Source: Bin25 sp026709415
Lineage (GTDB): Bacteria; Bacteroidota; Bacteroidia; Flavobacteriales; Flavobacteriaceae
Length of the DNA: 64,000 bases
NCBI GenBank assembly: GCA_965200045.1
Contig: OZ241330.1
Location: 1,302,001-1,366,000, forward strand
Reading direction: 5' to 3'
A program made the position numbers and the translations under genes. The notes below the pieces were generated by a model. The model had not been told where the DNA came from, made no database searches, and saw nothing but the letters and a program-made list of their open reading frames with translations. Shown piece after piece: positions 35,230-45,250 of the stretch (its first letter is position 1; each line of letters begins with the position of its first letter).

Positions 35230-36753
35230 ATGAATCAAAATATTCGGAAAATTAAAAGAGCATTAATTTCTGTTTATGAAAAAAAGGGACTAGATCAAAT
35301 CGTCAAATCGCTAAACTATCTCAAGGTTGAATTATATTCCACAGGAGGAACCTATCAGTTTATTAAAGATTTAGGAATTCCAGTAACAGCCATTGAAGAA
35401 TTAACAGGCTATCCATCGATTCTTGGAGGACGAGTCAAAACACTGCATCCAAAAGTTTTTGGGGGGATCCTCTATCGATCCAATGAAACGAAAGATATCC
35501 AGGATATGGATCAATATAATATTGGCCCATTTGACTTGGTGGTTGTGGATCTATATCCCTTTGAGCAAACCCTTGAAAATCAAAAGGCGACTCATCAAGA
35601 TTTGATCGAACAAATCGATATTGGTGGGGTATCTCTAATTCGGGCCGCGGCGAAAAATTATAACGATGTGCTATGTATTTCGAATCGAAATCAATATGCC
35701 GATTTGGTTCAACTATTGAATGCTAATGATGGTGGTTCGACAATAGAAGAAAGAAAGACCTTTGCTCACCAGGCGTTTTTACAAACACATCAATACGATG
35801 GATTGATAGCTCGGTATTATGCCTCGGATCAAAATGGTCTTTCAGAAAATTCTAAACCATTGAGATATGGGGAAAACCCTCACCAAAAAGCGGAATTTCA
35901 AGGGGATTTAAATCAAGCCATCGAACAACTACATGGAAAAGATATTTCTTATAATAATTTACTCGATGTCGAAGCGGCCATATGGTTGATTTTAGAATTC
36001 GATCGAACCGAAAACGTGTTTGCCATTTTCAAACACAACAATGCCTGTGGCATTAGTCAAGCTGAATCAGTGTCCCAAAGCTTTAAAAAGGCACTCCAAG
36101 CGGATCCTCTATCTGCATTTGGTGGGGTATTGATAACCAACCAAATTCTTGATTTAAAAACAGCTGAACTCATTGCCCCTATTTTTATCGAAGTCATTAT
36201 GGCCAAAGATTATGAATCTGCGGCCCTTGATTTACTTCAAAAAAAGAAAAATCTAATCATTTTAAAATCTAAAGTTTCCCAATTGCCGAAAACCCAATTT
36301 AGAAGTTGTCTAAATGGCGTTTTAAAACAAGATTTTGATCGTAAAACAGATACTAACAACGATTTAAAGGTCGTTACTTCTAGTGCCCCAAATTCAAACC
36401 AGATAAAAGACCTATTGTTTGCTTCAAAAATCTGCAAGCACACCAAATCAAATGCCATTGTACTAGTTAAAAATCAACAATTATTGGCTTCTGGAATGGG
36501 TCAGACTTCTAGAGTGGATGCTTTGCATCACGCTATTGCAAAAGCAAAAACACACAAATTAGATTTAACGGGAGCGGTGATGGCCAGTGAAGCGTTCTTC
36601 CCCTTTCCTGATTGTGTGGAAATCGCGTATCAACATGGGATTCGAGCTGTTATCCAGCCCGGCGGTTCAAAAAAAGATCAATTATCAATTGATTATTGTA
36701 ATCGACATCAAATACCAATGGTGTTTTCAGGAACTAGACATTTTAAACACTAA
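35230..36753 (+). CDS. purH: AICAR formyltransferase / IMP cyclohydrolase
   Basis: A bifunctional enzyme of about 507 residues performing the last two steps of de novo purine synthesis. The N-terminal cyclohydrolase domain (MGS-like) shows STGGTYQFIKDLGIPV, GGRVKTLHPKVFGGIL and VVDLYPFEQT. The C-terminal transformylase has LRYGENPHQKAEF, NNLLDVEAA, FKHNNACGI, DPLSAFGGV and the terminal AIQPGGSKKD-like VIQPGGSKKDQ. I use the ATG at 35230; the ATG at 35218 overlapping the GAF stop (ATGACTGA) is an equally plausible start and would give four more residues. It is followed 21 bases later by mreB. Confidence 0.95.
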   Translation: MNQNIRKIKRALISVYEKKGLDQIVKSLNYLKVELYSTGGTYQFIKDLGIPVTAIEELTGYPSILGGRVKTLHPKVFGGILYRSNETKDIQDMDQYNIGPFDLVVVDLYPFEQTLENQKATHQDLIEQIDIGGVSLIRAAAKNYNDVLCISNRNQYADLVQLLNANDGGSTIEERKTFAHQAFLQTHQYDGLIARYYASDQNGLSENSKPLRYGENPHQKAEFQGDLNQAIEQLHGKDISYNNLLDVEAAIWLILEFDRTENVFAIFKHNNACGISQAESVSQSFKKALQADPLSAFGGVLITNQILDLKTAELIAPIFIEVIMAKDYESAALDLLQKKKNLIILKSKVSQLPKTQFRSCLNGVLKQDFDRKTDTNNDLKVVTSSAPNSNQIKDLLFASKICKHTKSNAIVLVKNQQLLASGMGQTSRVDALHHAIAKAKTHKLDLTGAVMASEAFFPFPDCVEIAYQHGIRAVIQPGGSKKDQLSIDYCNRHQIPMVFSGTRHFKH

Positions 36754-36774
36754 TCGTCAAAAAGCTAAAAATTA

Positions 36775-37797
36775 ATGGGATTTTTTAAAGAAGAAATAGC
36801 AATTGATTTAGGTACGGCTAATACGCTGATCATCCATAAAAATCAAGTAGTCATCAATAGCCCTTCTGTTGTGGCCATCAATATCAAATCCAATAAATTA
36901 GTGGCTATTGGTGCTCAAGCCGTGCAATGGGAGGGGAGAACGCATGATGAGATTAAAGTGATTCGACCATTACAAGATGGCGTGATTGCAGACTTTTTGG
37001 CTTCAGAGCAATTGATAAAATCCCTAGTCAACCAAATTCCAGCGTTGCAAAAAAGAATATTTCCACCATCACTACGGATTGTTATTTGTGTTCCATCGGG
37101 TATTACACCAGTTGAACGAAAAGCCGTTATCGAGTCTGCAGAAAGAGTCAATGGAAAAGAAGTTTTTCTCATTGATGAACCTATGGCTGCGGCTATCGGT
37201 TTGGGGATTGATATATCGATGCCTAAGGGGATTCTCATAGTGGATATCGGTGGTGGAACAACAGAAATTGCTGTCATTTCACTATTTGGTATAGTCTGTG
37301 GCAGTTCCATTCGAGTGGCTGGAAACACATTTACAAGAGATATCATTCAATATGTTGGGGATGTCTATGGTACCAGCATTGGTGAATACACCGCAGAAAA
37401 AATTAAAGTTCAAGTTGGAAGTGTATTACAAGATTTAAAAAATCCTCCTAAACCCATTAAAGTATATGGTAAATTATTAGCTAGTGGAGAGCCGGTGGAA
37501 ATTGAAATTTCTCATGTAGATATTGCAAAAGCAATTGAAAGTTCTATTTCTCGTATGGAAAAAGCCGTTATTCGTGTTTTGGCTCAAACACCTCCTGAGT
37601 TAACTGGAGATATTCTTGAAAACGGAATTTATTTAGCGGGCGGCGGAAGTCTGATTCGGGGATTAGTAAAACGACTTTCAAAAACAACAAAAATGAAAGT
37701 CACCTTAAGTGATGACCCCTTAGGAGCCGTTGTTAAAGGGACTGGAATTGCTTTAAAAGAGTTTGATTATTACAGACCAATTTTGGAAGACCATTAA
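36775..37797 (+). CDS. mreB: rod-shape-determining protein MreB
   Basis: A 340-residue bacterial actin that forms membrane-bound filaments guiding lateral wall synthesis. The phosphate-1 motif IDLGTANTLI starts at residue 9. IDEPMAAAIGLG and VDIGGGTTEIAVIS are the connect and phosphate-2 regions, and LAGGGSLIRGL is the adenosine motif. Length is normal. It heads the mreB-mreC-mreD-PBP2-rodA run with gaps of 2 bases or small overlaps. Confidence 0.96.
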   Translation: MGFFKEEIAIDLGTANTLIIHKNQVVINSPSVVAINIKSNKLVAIGAQAVQWEGRTHDEIKVIRPLQDGVIADFLASEQLIKSLVNQIPALQKRIFPPSLRIVICVPSGITPVERKAVIESAERVNGKEVFLIDEPMAAAIGLGIDISMPKGILIVDIGGGTTEIAVISLFGIVCGSSIRVAGNTFTRDIIQYVGDVYGTSIGEYTAEKIKVQVGSVLQDLKNPPKPIKVYGKLLASGEPVEIEISHVDIAKAIESSISRMEKAVIRVLAQTPPELTGDILENGIYLAGGGSLIRGLVKRLSKTTKMKVTLSDDPLGAVVKGTGIALKEFDYYRPILEDH

Positions 37798-37799
37798 AA

Positions 37800-38618
37800 A
37801 TGGGTCGCCTCATTTTGTTTTTTACACGCTTTCGAAATCTATTTCTTTACTTATTTCTACTAAGTCTCTCGTTAATCTATGCATTTCAAAGCTCGAATCC
37901 CCTCAGCAATAGTTTAACTCAATTTTCTCTGATAGCCATTGCCCCAATTCATCATTCGGCAAATGCTGTTTATGGATATTTTGGGTTAAAAAAGAATAAT
38001 GATTCCTTATTAACAGAAATTCGGGAATTAAAAGAATTTAAGATGAATCACCAGGGATCTATGAAAGTTTTAGCTAGTGATTCATTGCGTATTGATAGGA
38101 ATCGATATCAGTTGTATGATGCTAATATCATTTATTCAACTAGAAACTTCGATATTAATTTTTTTATCATTGATAAAGGAAAAAATGATGGCATCAGACC
38201 TGAAATGGGTGTGATTCACCATGACGGCGTATTGGGAATTACCAAAGATGTCAGTTCAAATTATTCAAGAGTGATATCGATATTACATAAAGATATCGGT
38301 ATAAGCATTCGGAATCAGCAAACTAGAGATGTTGGTATCATGAGATGGTCTATGATCACACCCACAAAAATGGAGATTTCTGATTTTCAAAAATCAAAAG
38401 AAGTCTCATTGAATGATACCATTGTAACCAGTGGTATTTCTTCTTTTTTCCCAGCATCAATATTATTGGGTCGCATTTCTAAAATCGATTCCGTAAGTGA
38501 CCCCATTTATTACCAATTGGAAGTTGAGCTTTTTGAGGACCCTTTTTCACAACGATGGGCGCATATTGTTGAAGATTTAATAAAGATTGAAATAGACTCT
38601 CTGTTTTTGTCGATTTAA
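37800..38618 (+). CDS. mreC: rod-shape-determining protein MreC
   Basis: A 272-residue bitopic protein: a short cytoplasmic start, a membrane helix (LFLYLFLLSLSLIYAF), a coiled coil and a periplasmic beta domain. MGVIHHDGVLGITKDVSSNYSRV and VTSGISSFFPASILLGRI match MreC beta-barrel motifs. It links MreB filaments to the periplasmic synthases. It starts two bases after mreB and its last base is shared with the mreD start. Confidence 0.9.
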   Translation: MGRLILFFTRFRNLFLYLFLLSLSLIYAFQSSNPLSNSLTQFSLIAIAPIHHSANAVYGYFGLKKNNDSLLTEIRELKEFKMNHQGSMKVLASDSLRIDRNRYQLYDANIIYSTRNFDINFFIIDKGKNDGIRPEMGVIHHDGVLGITKDVSSNYSRVISILHKDIGISIRNQQTRDVGIMRWSMITPTKMEISDFQKSKEVSLNDTIVTSGISSFFPASILLGRISKIDSVSDPIYYQLEVELFEDPFSQRWAHIVEDLIKIEIDSLFLSI

Positions 38619-39127
38619 TGATACCATCAACGTTTCAACTGATTTATTTTTTTCCTTTGTTTGTTTTAGGACAGGTTCTCATTTTTAGTAACTTTAATTT
38701 ATTGTATTCCATTGATCCTCAAGTATATCTTTTGTATTTATTATTTCTTCCCATTACAATAAATCAAATGGGCTTGTTGTTGATTGGATTTTTTATGGGG
38801 ATCTGCATTGATTTACTATTGGATCTCCCAGCAATTAATACCATTGCGACCATCACAATATTATTAGTAAGACCCGTCATCATAAATATGTTCTACAAAA
38901 AAAGCCAGAATAAACTCATTGCAGAAAATAGAATTGTAAAACTTCATAGAAATATTGGTGTCATTATTTCATTTATTGTTTTACATCAATTGATTTATTT
39001 CTTATTGGAATTTTCAATGTTTAAAAACTTTGTAGGATTTTTAAAAAATTTTGTTTTAACAAGTCTTATTTCATTCTTATTTATTTGGACGTTGATTGGA
39101 TTTAAAATTTATTCCAATGACAAGTAA
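38618..39127 (+). CDS. mreD: rod-shape-determining protein MreD
   Basis: A 169-residue inner-membrane protein with about five hydrophobic helices (for example LIYFFPLFVLGQVLIF and a central GFFMGICIDLLLDLP, the typical MreD glycine/aspartate stretch). Sequence conservation in MreD is low; the call rests on this motif, size and position. Its end overlaps the PBP2 start (ATGACAAGTAA). Confidence 0.85.
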   Translation: MIPSTFQLIYFFPLFVLGQVLIFSNFNLLYSIDPQVYLLYLLFLPITINQMGLLLIGFFMGICIDLLLDLPAINTIATITILLVRPVIINMFYKKSQNKLIAENRIVKLHRNIGVIISFIVLHQLIYFLLEFSMFKNFVGFLKNFVLTSLISFLFIWTLIGFKIYSNDK

Positions 39128-40982
39128 AAAATTGCTCATTATTCTGACAGCAGTTATTTCATTAGTATTGATTTTCAACCTTTTTAATATTCAAATAATT
39201 AATACTTGGGGAATCAATTATACAGATCGAATAACCATTCGGACTCAAAAAGTTAAACCAGAACGTGGAGAAATTTATGATCGATATGGAAATCTTTTAG
39301 TGACCAATAAGGTTATTTATAATTTAATGGTCATCCCTAATGAATTAGAAAAATTTGATACCATAAAATTTGCTCAAACCATTGGAATTAGCACATCTGA
39401 TTTAAAAAATCAAATCCAACAAGCAAAGAATTATTCTAGTTTTCTAAGTTCTGAAATCCGAACCGATCTTTCTGATGCGGCTAGTGTATCACTCAATGAA
39501 AAACTATGGCAATATCCAGGATTTTATTTAGAAAAAAACTTAGTAAGAGACTATAAAACAACGGCGGCGTATAGTTTATTAGGTTACACCAATGAAGTAA
39601 CCCAAGATGAGATCAACCAACAAAATAGCCCCTATAGTTTGAGAGATCACATTGGAAGAAGTGGTATTGAAAAACAATACGAATCTCAATTAAAAGGACA
39701 TAAAGGGGTTCGGTACTTTCTTGTTGATAAATTCAACAGAGAAATTAGTAGTTATGAGAAGGGTGAATTTGATATACCCATTGAAAAAGCCGAAAACTTA
39801 ACCTTGACGATCGATAAAAATCTTCAACAATATGGTTTTGATTTAATGAACAATAAAAGAGGAGCTATTGTGGCCATAGAACCACAAAGTGGAGAAGTTT
39901 TAGCATTGATTAGTCGACCGGGTTATGATTCGGATTCTTTGCAAAGGTCAAAGGATAGAAAATATTTCAACTCATTGTATAACGACACTTTAAACCGACC
40001 ATTTTATAATCGGGCCTTGCAAGCGGAATATGCTCCAGGTTCAACCTTTAAGGTTCTCAATGGTTTAATTGGTTTGCATGAAAAGATTGTAACTACCCAA
40101 ACCAATTTCACATGCAATTATGGGTATCAATATGCTCCAAACGCTCACATGGCTTGTCGATGCCCATTAGGGACGAGAAATAATATCACTCAAAGCATAT
40201 TGAAATCATGCAATTCGTTTCATGCTAAACTTTATACTCAATTAATTGATTCGGAACGCTCTCCTGAAATCGCCGTCAATAAATGGAATCACCACGTGAT
40301 GAGTTTTGGTATGGGAGATTATTTGAACTATGATTTACCTCAAGGAAGTTCAGGGTTTATTCCTAATGGTGATTATTATTCAAAGATTTATGATGATTTT
40401 TTTTGGACGGGATCTTCAATAATTTCAAATGCTATTGGCCAAGGTGAAATATTAGTAACACCGATGCAGTTGGCTAACTTTACAGCGGCTGTGGCAAACC
40501 GAGGTTTTTATTATAAACCCCATTTTGTCAAAAAAATTGGACAAACCCCAACTCAATTCAATGATTCAAAGCGAATCACTACCATTGATTCGATTCACTT
40601 TGGACCTATTATTGAAGGAATGCATTTAACAATCACCAACGGTACAGCTAGAATCGCTAATGTTGAAGCCATTGATATTTGTGGAAAGTCAGGAACTGTA
40701 GAAAATTTTATCCTACTCCATGGTAAAAAGACTCAATTGACCGATCATTCGGTCTTTATTGCTTTTGCTCCTAAAGATGATCCTAAAGTAGCCATTGCCG
40801 TTTATGTTGAAAACGGTTATTGGTCAGCAAGATGGGCAGCTCCAATAGCTAGCTTGATGATCGAAAAGTATTTGACGGGGCAAATTCAAAGAAAAAATCT
40901 AGAAAATAGAATGTTAGAAGGCTCCCTAGTGGCAGAGTACCTAAAACCTTTATCGGGGACCGGCTTTTTGATAAATCAATGA
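39117..40982 (+). CDS. mrdA: penicillin-binding protein 2 (elongasome transpeptidase)
   Basis: About 621 residues: an N-terminal membrane anchor (KLLIILTAVISLVLIFNLF), a dimerisation domain containing VKPERGEIYDRYGNLL, and a transpeptidase domain. Active-site motifs are SxxK in APGSTFK near residue 307, SxN as SCNSF near 363 and KSGT in CGKSGTVE near 523. It cross-links lateral peptidoglycan together with RodA and MreCD. I start at ATG 39117, overlapping the mreD stop. The stop overlaps rodA by four bases (ATGA). Confidence 0.94.
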   Translation: MTSKKLLIILTAVISLVLIFNLFNIQIINTWGINYTDRITIRTQKVKPERGEIYDRYGNLLVTNKVIYNLMVIPNELEKFDTIKFAQTIGISTSDLKNQIQQAKNYSSFLSSEIRTDLSDAASVSLNEKLWQYPGFYLEKNLVRDYKTTAAYSLLGYTNEVTQDEINQQNSPYSLRDHIGRSGIEKQYESQLKGHKGVRYFLVDKFNREISSYEKGEFDIPIEKAENLTLTIDKNLQQYGFDLMNNKRGAIVAIEPQSGEVLALISRPGYDSDSLQRSKDRKYFNSLYNDTLNRPFYNRALQAEYAPGSTFKVLNGLIGLHEKIVTTQTNFTCNYGYQYAPNAHMACRCPLGTRNNITQSILKSCNSFHAKLYTQLIDSERSPEIAVNKWNHHVMSFGMGDYLNYDLPQGSSGFIPNGDYYSKIYDDFFWTGSSIISNAIGQGEILVTPMQLANFTAAVANRGFYYKPHFVKKIGQTPTQFNDSKRITTIDSIHFGPIIEGMHLTITNGTARIANVEAIDICGKSGTVENFILLHGKKTQLTDHSVFIAFAPKDDPKVAIAVYVENGYWSARWAAPIASLMIEKYLTGQIQRKNLENRMLEGSLVAEYLKPLSGTGFLINQ

Positions 40983-42277
40983 GTCTCAATGTTCACCTTT
41001 ATAGGTTTGACCTATTCAGTCTGATTAGTTACTTATTATTATTAATGATCAGTTTGGTCATGGTACATTCAGTGACTCATGATAAAGTATTTTCTCCAGA
41101 TGGATTGAGTTATGCGCCCCTATTTTATAAGCATCTGTTTTCTATTTTGTTGGCTTTGGTAGTTGGTATTAGCATCTATTTGTTGAGAATTAATTTTCTT
41201 ATAAATTATTCGATCATCGCTTATGGTATTGTCATTGTAATGTTAGTCGGTCTTTTTGTTTTTGGTCAATCGATAGCTGGATCACAATCTTGGTATCGGT
41301 TGGGGAGCATTGGCCTCCAACCTTCAGAACTTGCCAAACTGACCACTGTATTAATGGTGGCCAAAATATTTCATAATTCTCATAGGAAGTTTAAACGTAA
41401 AAACGTGATTTGGGTCCTGGGAGTTATTGCATTACCTATGTTTTTGATTTTATTGCAACCCGATTTTGGTACTGCTATAACTTTTTTGTTTTTGAGTTTA
41501 TTATTATACGGAGAGGGGTTAGGACTGGTTTCATATTTATCGATATTTTATGTGGGTATCCTTTTTATGATGACCCTGGTATTCGGGCCATTAAGATCTA
41601 CTTTAATCATTTTGCTCCTGGCATATCTCACTTACTTTATTTTAAGAAGGTATAATATTCAGTGGTCTAGAACTTTATCGATTTTGATCACGGCTTGTTC
41701 ATTAGGCATCATTTTGATTTCTAGTTTTGCATATCAAAATGTTATGGAATCGCATCATCGAAATCGACTTGAAGTTTTTTTAGGACTGAAAAAAGACAAT
41801 CAGAATATTGGTTATCATTTGCATCAATCAAAAATGGCTATAGCGGATGGACGTTTATTGGGCACGGGTTTGTTTAAAGGTCCAAGAACATTGGGAAATT
41901 TCATTCCTGAACAGCACAACGATTATATTTTTACAGCCGTAGCAGAACAATGGGGTTTTTTAGGGAGCTTATTGTTAATTGGACTTTACACGCTTTTAGT
42001 TTATAGAGTGATCACAAGAGCTAGTTTGCATCGAAGTCGCTTCGAAAAAATCTTTTCTTATGGCTTTGCTTGTTTTTTATTATCACACTTTTTCATCAAT
42101 ATTGGAATGAATATTGGTCTGGTTCCAACGATAGGGATTCCCCTTCCATATATGAGCTATGGTGGGTCTAATCTATTGACCTTTACGTTGTTTCTAGCCA
42201 TTTATTTATCTATGGACTATCGAAGATTATCAGTTAAGTCTTCTAGTACCCCCCCCAATTTATTTAGAGTGATTTAA
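40979..42277 (+). CDS. rodA: SEDS glycan polymerase RodA
   Basis: A 432-residue polytopic membrane protein with about ten helices, the SEDS-family glycosyltransferase that polymerises lipid II with PBP2. GSQSWYRLGSIGLQPSELAKL, LLQPDFGTA, EQHNDYIFTAVAEQWGFLG and IPLPYMSYGGSN are the family blocks; the Asp in the loop HNDYIF is the usual functional site. The last codons contain a run of eight C at 42249-42256 (SSSTPPNLFRVI), so slippage would change only the C-terminal tail. It ends the mre operon. Confidence 0.94.
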   Translation: MSLNVHLYRFDLFSLISYLLLLMISLVMVHSVTHDKVFSPDGLSYAPLFYKHLFSILLALVVGISIYLLRINFLINYSIIAYGIVIVMLVGLFVFGQSIAGSQSWYRLGSIGLQPSELAKLTTVLMVAKIFHNSHRKFKRKNVIWVLGVIALPMFLILLQPDFGTAITFLFLSLLLYGEGLGLVSYLSIFYVGILFMMTLVFGPLRSTLIILLLAYLTYFILRRYNIQWSRTLSILITACSLGIILISSFAYQNVMESHHRNRLEVFLGLKKDNQNIGYHLHQSKMAIADGRLLGTGLFKGPRTLGNFIPEQHNDYIFTAVAEQWGFLGSLLLIGLYTLLVYRVITRASLHRSRFEKIFSYGFACFLLSHFFINIGMNIGLVPTIGIPLPYMSYGGSNLLTFTLFLAIYLSMDYRRLSVKSSSTPPNLFRVI

Positions 42278-42517
42278 GGATCTCTCGTCACGACCTCCTG
42301 TATTTGAATTTGAACGAAAATCTGCGCTACCCAATCATGTTAATTTAACTTTCGAAATTGTCTAACTACAAATTCAACCCCCTGTTGTAACAATAACAAC
42401 TCCAGTCAAATGATTGACAGCGGAAGTTTATGAAGGCTTAATTTTGACGTTGATAATTTCAGATCTCTAGTGCGATAATAAAAAATATGGATGCTCCAAT
42501 CTTTTGATGGTCATAAA

Positions 42518-44746
42518 ATGAGTCAATTTTCAAACGCAATCGCACTCATTTTAACGGTGAGTTCTTCTTTGTGGGTTTATGGCCAAGAATCTATTTCTGG
42601 GAGGGTGTTAACAAATGATGGACAAGACACGAAAGCTGTCTATGAGGCTAAGATTCAATGGCTTCATGATACATTGTATGCCATCAGTGATTCGGATGGG
42701 TTTTTTGAATTATCCTACAATCCAAATAGTACTCAGATTATTATCAGTCATCCAGAGTTTATCTCCGATACCCTCCATGTCAAATCTGGAGATAAAATTT
42801 TTCATTTCCTATTACCCCACCAAAATCTTGAAGAAGTTCAGTTGGTGCAATCGAAAAAATCCATGATGCAGTCTTATGTTGAAATTGGAAACATCGTTAA
42901 TGTGACTAGTGATGAATTGTTAAAGGCAGCTTGCTGTACGCTAGCAGAAAGTTTTGAAACCAATCCATCAATTGACAGCTATTTTGCGGATGCCATTACC
43001 GGCGTCAGACAAATCAGAATGCTGGGACTGAATTCAAATCAGATTTTATTATCCAATGAAAATATTCCAATGACAAGAACCATTGGTCAAACGTTTGAAT
43101 ATTCTTTCATCCCTGGACCACAAATTGAAAGCATACATATCTCTAAAGGAACTGGCAGTGTGGTTGGAACGTATCAATCTTTGGGTGGCGAAATCAATGT
43201 GGAGTTGAAGAAACCCATCACTGACAGTCGGTTGGTCATTGACCTCTTTCAATCCCTACACGGTCGGTTTGAAGCCAACTTGGGAAAAACGTTAAAACTC
43301 AACAATCGTCTTTCGACAAGTATTTATGGACATTACAATCAACGAAATAAATCATTAGACCATAATGAGGATGGCTTTCTTGATAATCCATTGGTGGATC
43401 AAATCAATTTGCTCAACCGATGGCAATACATCGATAATAAAAAAGGGTTTGTTGTATTGGGCAGTTTTCGATATGTGAACGATCAAAAAAATGCTGGGCA
43501 GAAGGGCTTAAATTTCGATTTTAAACAACCCGAAGAGCCATTTTGGCAAAGTCAAATCAACACAATTCGATTTGATGGATCACTGAAGATGGGTTATGTC
43601 AATCCAGAGATTCCTTATAGGAGTACAGGTCTTCAATTGTCCTATATTTTCAACGACCAAAATTCAATTTATCACCAAAGAACACTCGATTTGTGGCACA
43701 AAAACTTTTATGCTAATTTCATTTATAGTTCCATTCTGTTCAATACCAAAACAACGTTTAAAACAGGATTAATTTTTGGTTTGGATACGGTCAATCAAGA
43801 CATCACTAATGTGCAAAGATTTGGAAATAGAAATACCCCACATTTAGGATCTTATTTTGAAGTGACGCACAATAATTTGAATGGACTCAGCGTCATGGCC
43901 GGTCTCAGAACCGATATTTATTCTGATTTTGGAATTTTTGTAACGCCTAGATTGAATGTAAGACATCAACTATTTGAAAAGACTCAGTTGAGATTATCCA
44001 TAGGAAGTGGTCGAAGAGCGTCTTATTATGTGGTAGAAAATCAACAATTATTGGCTTCTAATCGAAAAGTAATCATTGATAGCGTAAATGATTTTGGAAA
44101 AAATATTGTCTGGAACATCGGAGGTAGTTTGACCCAACGGTTTGATTTATTTGGCAATGATAGCCAACTGATTTTGGATTATTACGCTACAAATTACCAA
44201 ACCCAAACAATTATTGATTGGGAAACACCCGGGGAGGTTTCTTTTTATGAAACAATGGGTAAATCAAAAGCCAATAGTTTTCAAGTGGAATATAATTACT
44301 TGCCATCTCATGAATTGGATCTTCGTATGGCCTATCGATATGATGATATAAAAACAACCTATCGTGATGGATATAGAGCCGTTCCCTTGATTCCGAAGCA
44401 TCGGTTTTTTTTCAATTTCAGTTGGGTGTCCATACCGACATCGATAGGAGCTTTATGGCGAACCAATTTCACCATACAACATGTTGGTCCGCAGAGATTA
44501 GTCAAAAAAAACATGGAGGCTTCCGAAATTTATTCGGAGCCTTATCAGCTAATCAATGCCCAGATCAATAGAAAATTTAATCAGCAATTAGAACTTTATG
44601 TCGGTAGTGAAAACTTAGGTTCTTTTACACAGAAAGATCCCATTGTATCTGCCAATAACCCTTCAGACCCCACCTTTGATGCGTCGCAAATCTACGGGCC
44701 TATTTTCGGATTAATGGCGTATATTGGTCTCAAATGGCGAATTTAA
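42518..44746 (+). CDS. TonB-dependent outer-membrane receptor, probably for a metal
   Basis: About 742 residues. The ATG at 42518 starts a normal signal peptide (NAIALILTVSSSLWVYGQ), better than the ATG 27 bases earlier. A carboxypeptidase-like N-terminal domain (residues about 28-100) is followed by a plug with TLAESFETNPSIDSYFADAITGVRQIRMLGL and SIHISKGTGSVV, then a 22-strand barrel of aromatic-ended strands finishing YIGLKWRI. Receptors of this subgroup usually precede a small heavy-metal-associated protein, as here, which suggests copper or another transition metal as substrate. The stop overlaps the next gene by 13 bases. Confidence 0.88.
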   Translation: MSQFSNAIALILTVSSSLWVYGQESISGRVLTNDGQDTKAVYEAKIQWLHDTLYAISDSDGFFELSYNPNSTQIIISHPEFISDTLHVKSGDKIFHFLLPHQNLEEVQLVQSKKSMMQSYVEIGNIVNVTSDELLKAACCTLAESFETNPSIDSYFADAITGVRQIRMLGLNSNQILLSNENIPMTRTIGQTFEYSFIPGPQIESIHISKGTGSVVGTYQSLGGEINVELKKPITDSRLVIDLFQSLHGRFEANLGKTLKLNNRLSTSIYGHYNQRNKSLDHNEDGFLDNPLVDQINLLNRWQYIDNKKGFVVLGSFRYVNDQKNAGQKGLNFDFKQPEEPFWQSQINTIRFDGSLKMGYVNPEIPYRSTGLQLSYIFNDQNSIYHQRTLDLWHKNFYANFIYSSILFNTKTTFKTGLIFGLDTVNQDITNVQRFGNRNTPHLGSYFEVTHNNLNGLSVMAGLRTDIYSDFGIFVTPRLNVRHQLFEKTQLRLSIGSGRRASYYVVENQQLLASNRKVIIDSVNDFGKNIVWNIGGSLTQRFDLFGNDSQLILDYYATNYQTQTIIDWETPGEVSFYETMGKSKANSFQVEYNYLPSHELDLRMAYRYDDIKTTYRDGYRAVPLIPKHRFFFNFSWVSIPTSIGALWRTNFTIQHVGPQRLVKKNMEASEIYSEPYQLINAQINRKFNQQLELYVGSENLGSFTQKDPIVSANNPSDPTFDASQIYGPIFGLMAYIGLKWRI

Positions 44747-45141
44747 AACCCAACCTTAAAAACAAGTTCAATGTGGGGGCTCTCGTTCTGTGTGCTTTGT
44801 TTTGTTTTAGCTTTTGTGACTTGCCTAAACCGCTTCAAAGAAATCAAAAAGCAAATTTTGTGGTATTTGGAAATTGCACCATGTGTAAAGAAAGAATTGA
44901 ATCGACCGTTTTGAATCTACCTGGGATGAAGTATGCTTCTTGGAATATGGAGCTCAAAACCCTCAGTATCATATTCAATCAGAGAAAAACGAATCTCAGA
45001 GAAGTTCAAAAAGCCATTGCAGGTGCGGGTCATGATACGCCTTTGGTAAAAGCAGAAGATTCGGTTTACCAAGCCTTACCTCTCTGTTGTCTTTATCCAA
45101 GAGTCGATATCACGGCTCACCAAACCCAACAGAGACAATGA
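44734..45141 (+). CDS. heavy-metal-associated (HMA) domain protein, exported
   Basis: A 135-residue protein with an N-terminal hydrophobic segment (GALVLCALFCFSFC) and an HMA ferredoxin-like fold. The metal loop is GNCTMCKERIES (CxxC at about residues 49-52), followed by LPGMKYASWNMELKTLSIIF. A second Cys pair lies in LPLCCLYPR near the C-terminus, a feature of the receptor-associated subgroup. It probably binds copper in the periplasm and hands it to or from the receptor encoded just upstream, with which it overlaps. A run of nine G begins right after the stop. Confidence 0.82.
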   Translation: MANLKPNLKNKFNVGALVLCALFCFSFCDLPKPLQRNQKANFVVFGNCTMCKERIESTVLNLPGMKYASWNMELKTLSIIFNQRKTNLREVQKAIAGAGHDTPLVKAEDSVYQALPLCCLYPRVDITAHQTQQRQ

Positions 45142-45250
45142 GGGGGGGGGTATTTGCATGAATGCCCCTTTGATTGATTAGGATAGATGAAAAAACACAA
45201 CATTATTTTTCAAAAAGGTATTTCTATTGCCGAGCGTGACAAAAGTTTTG

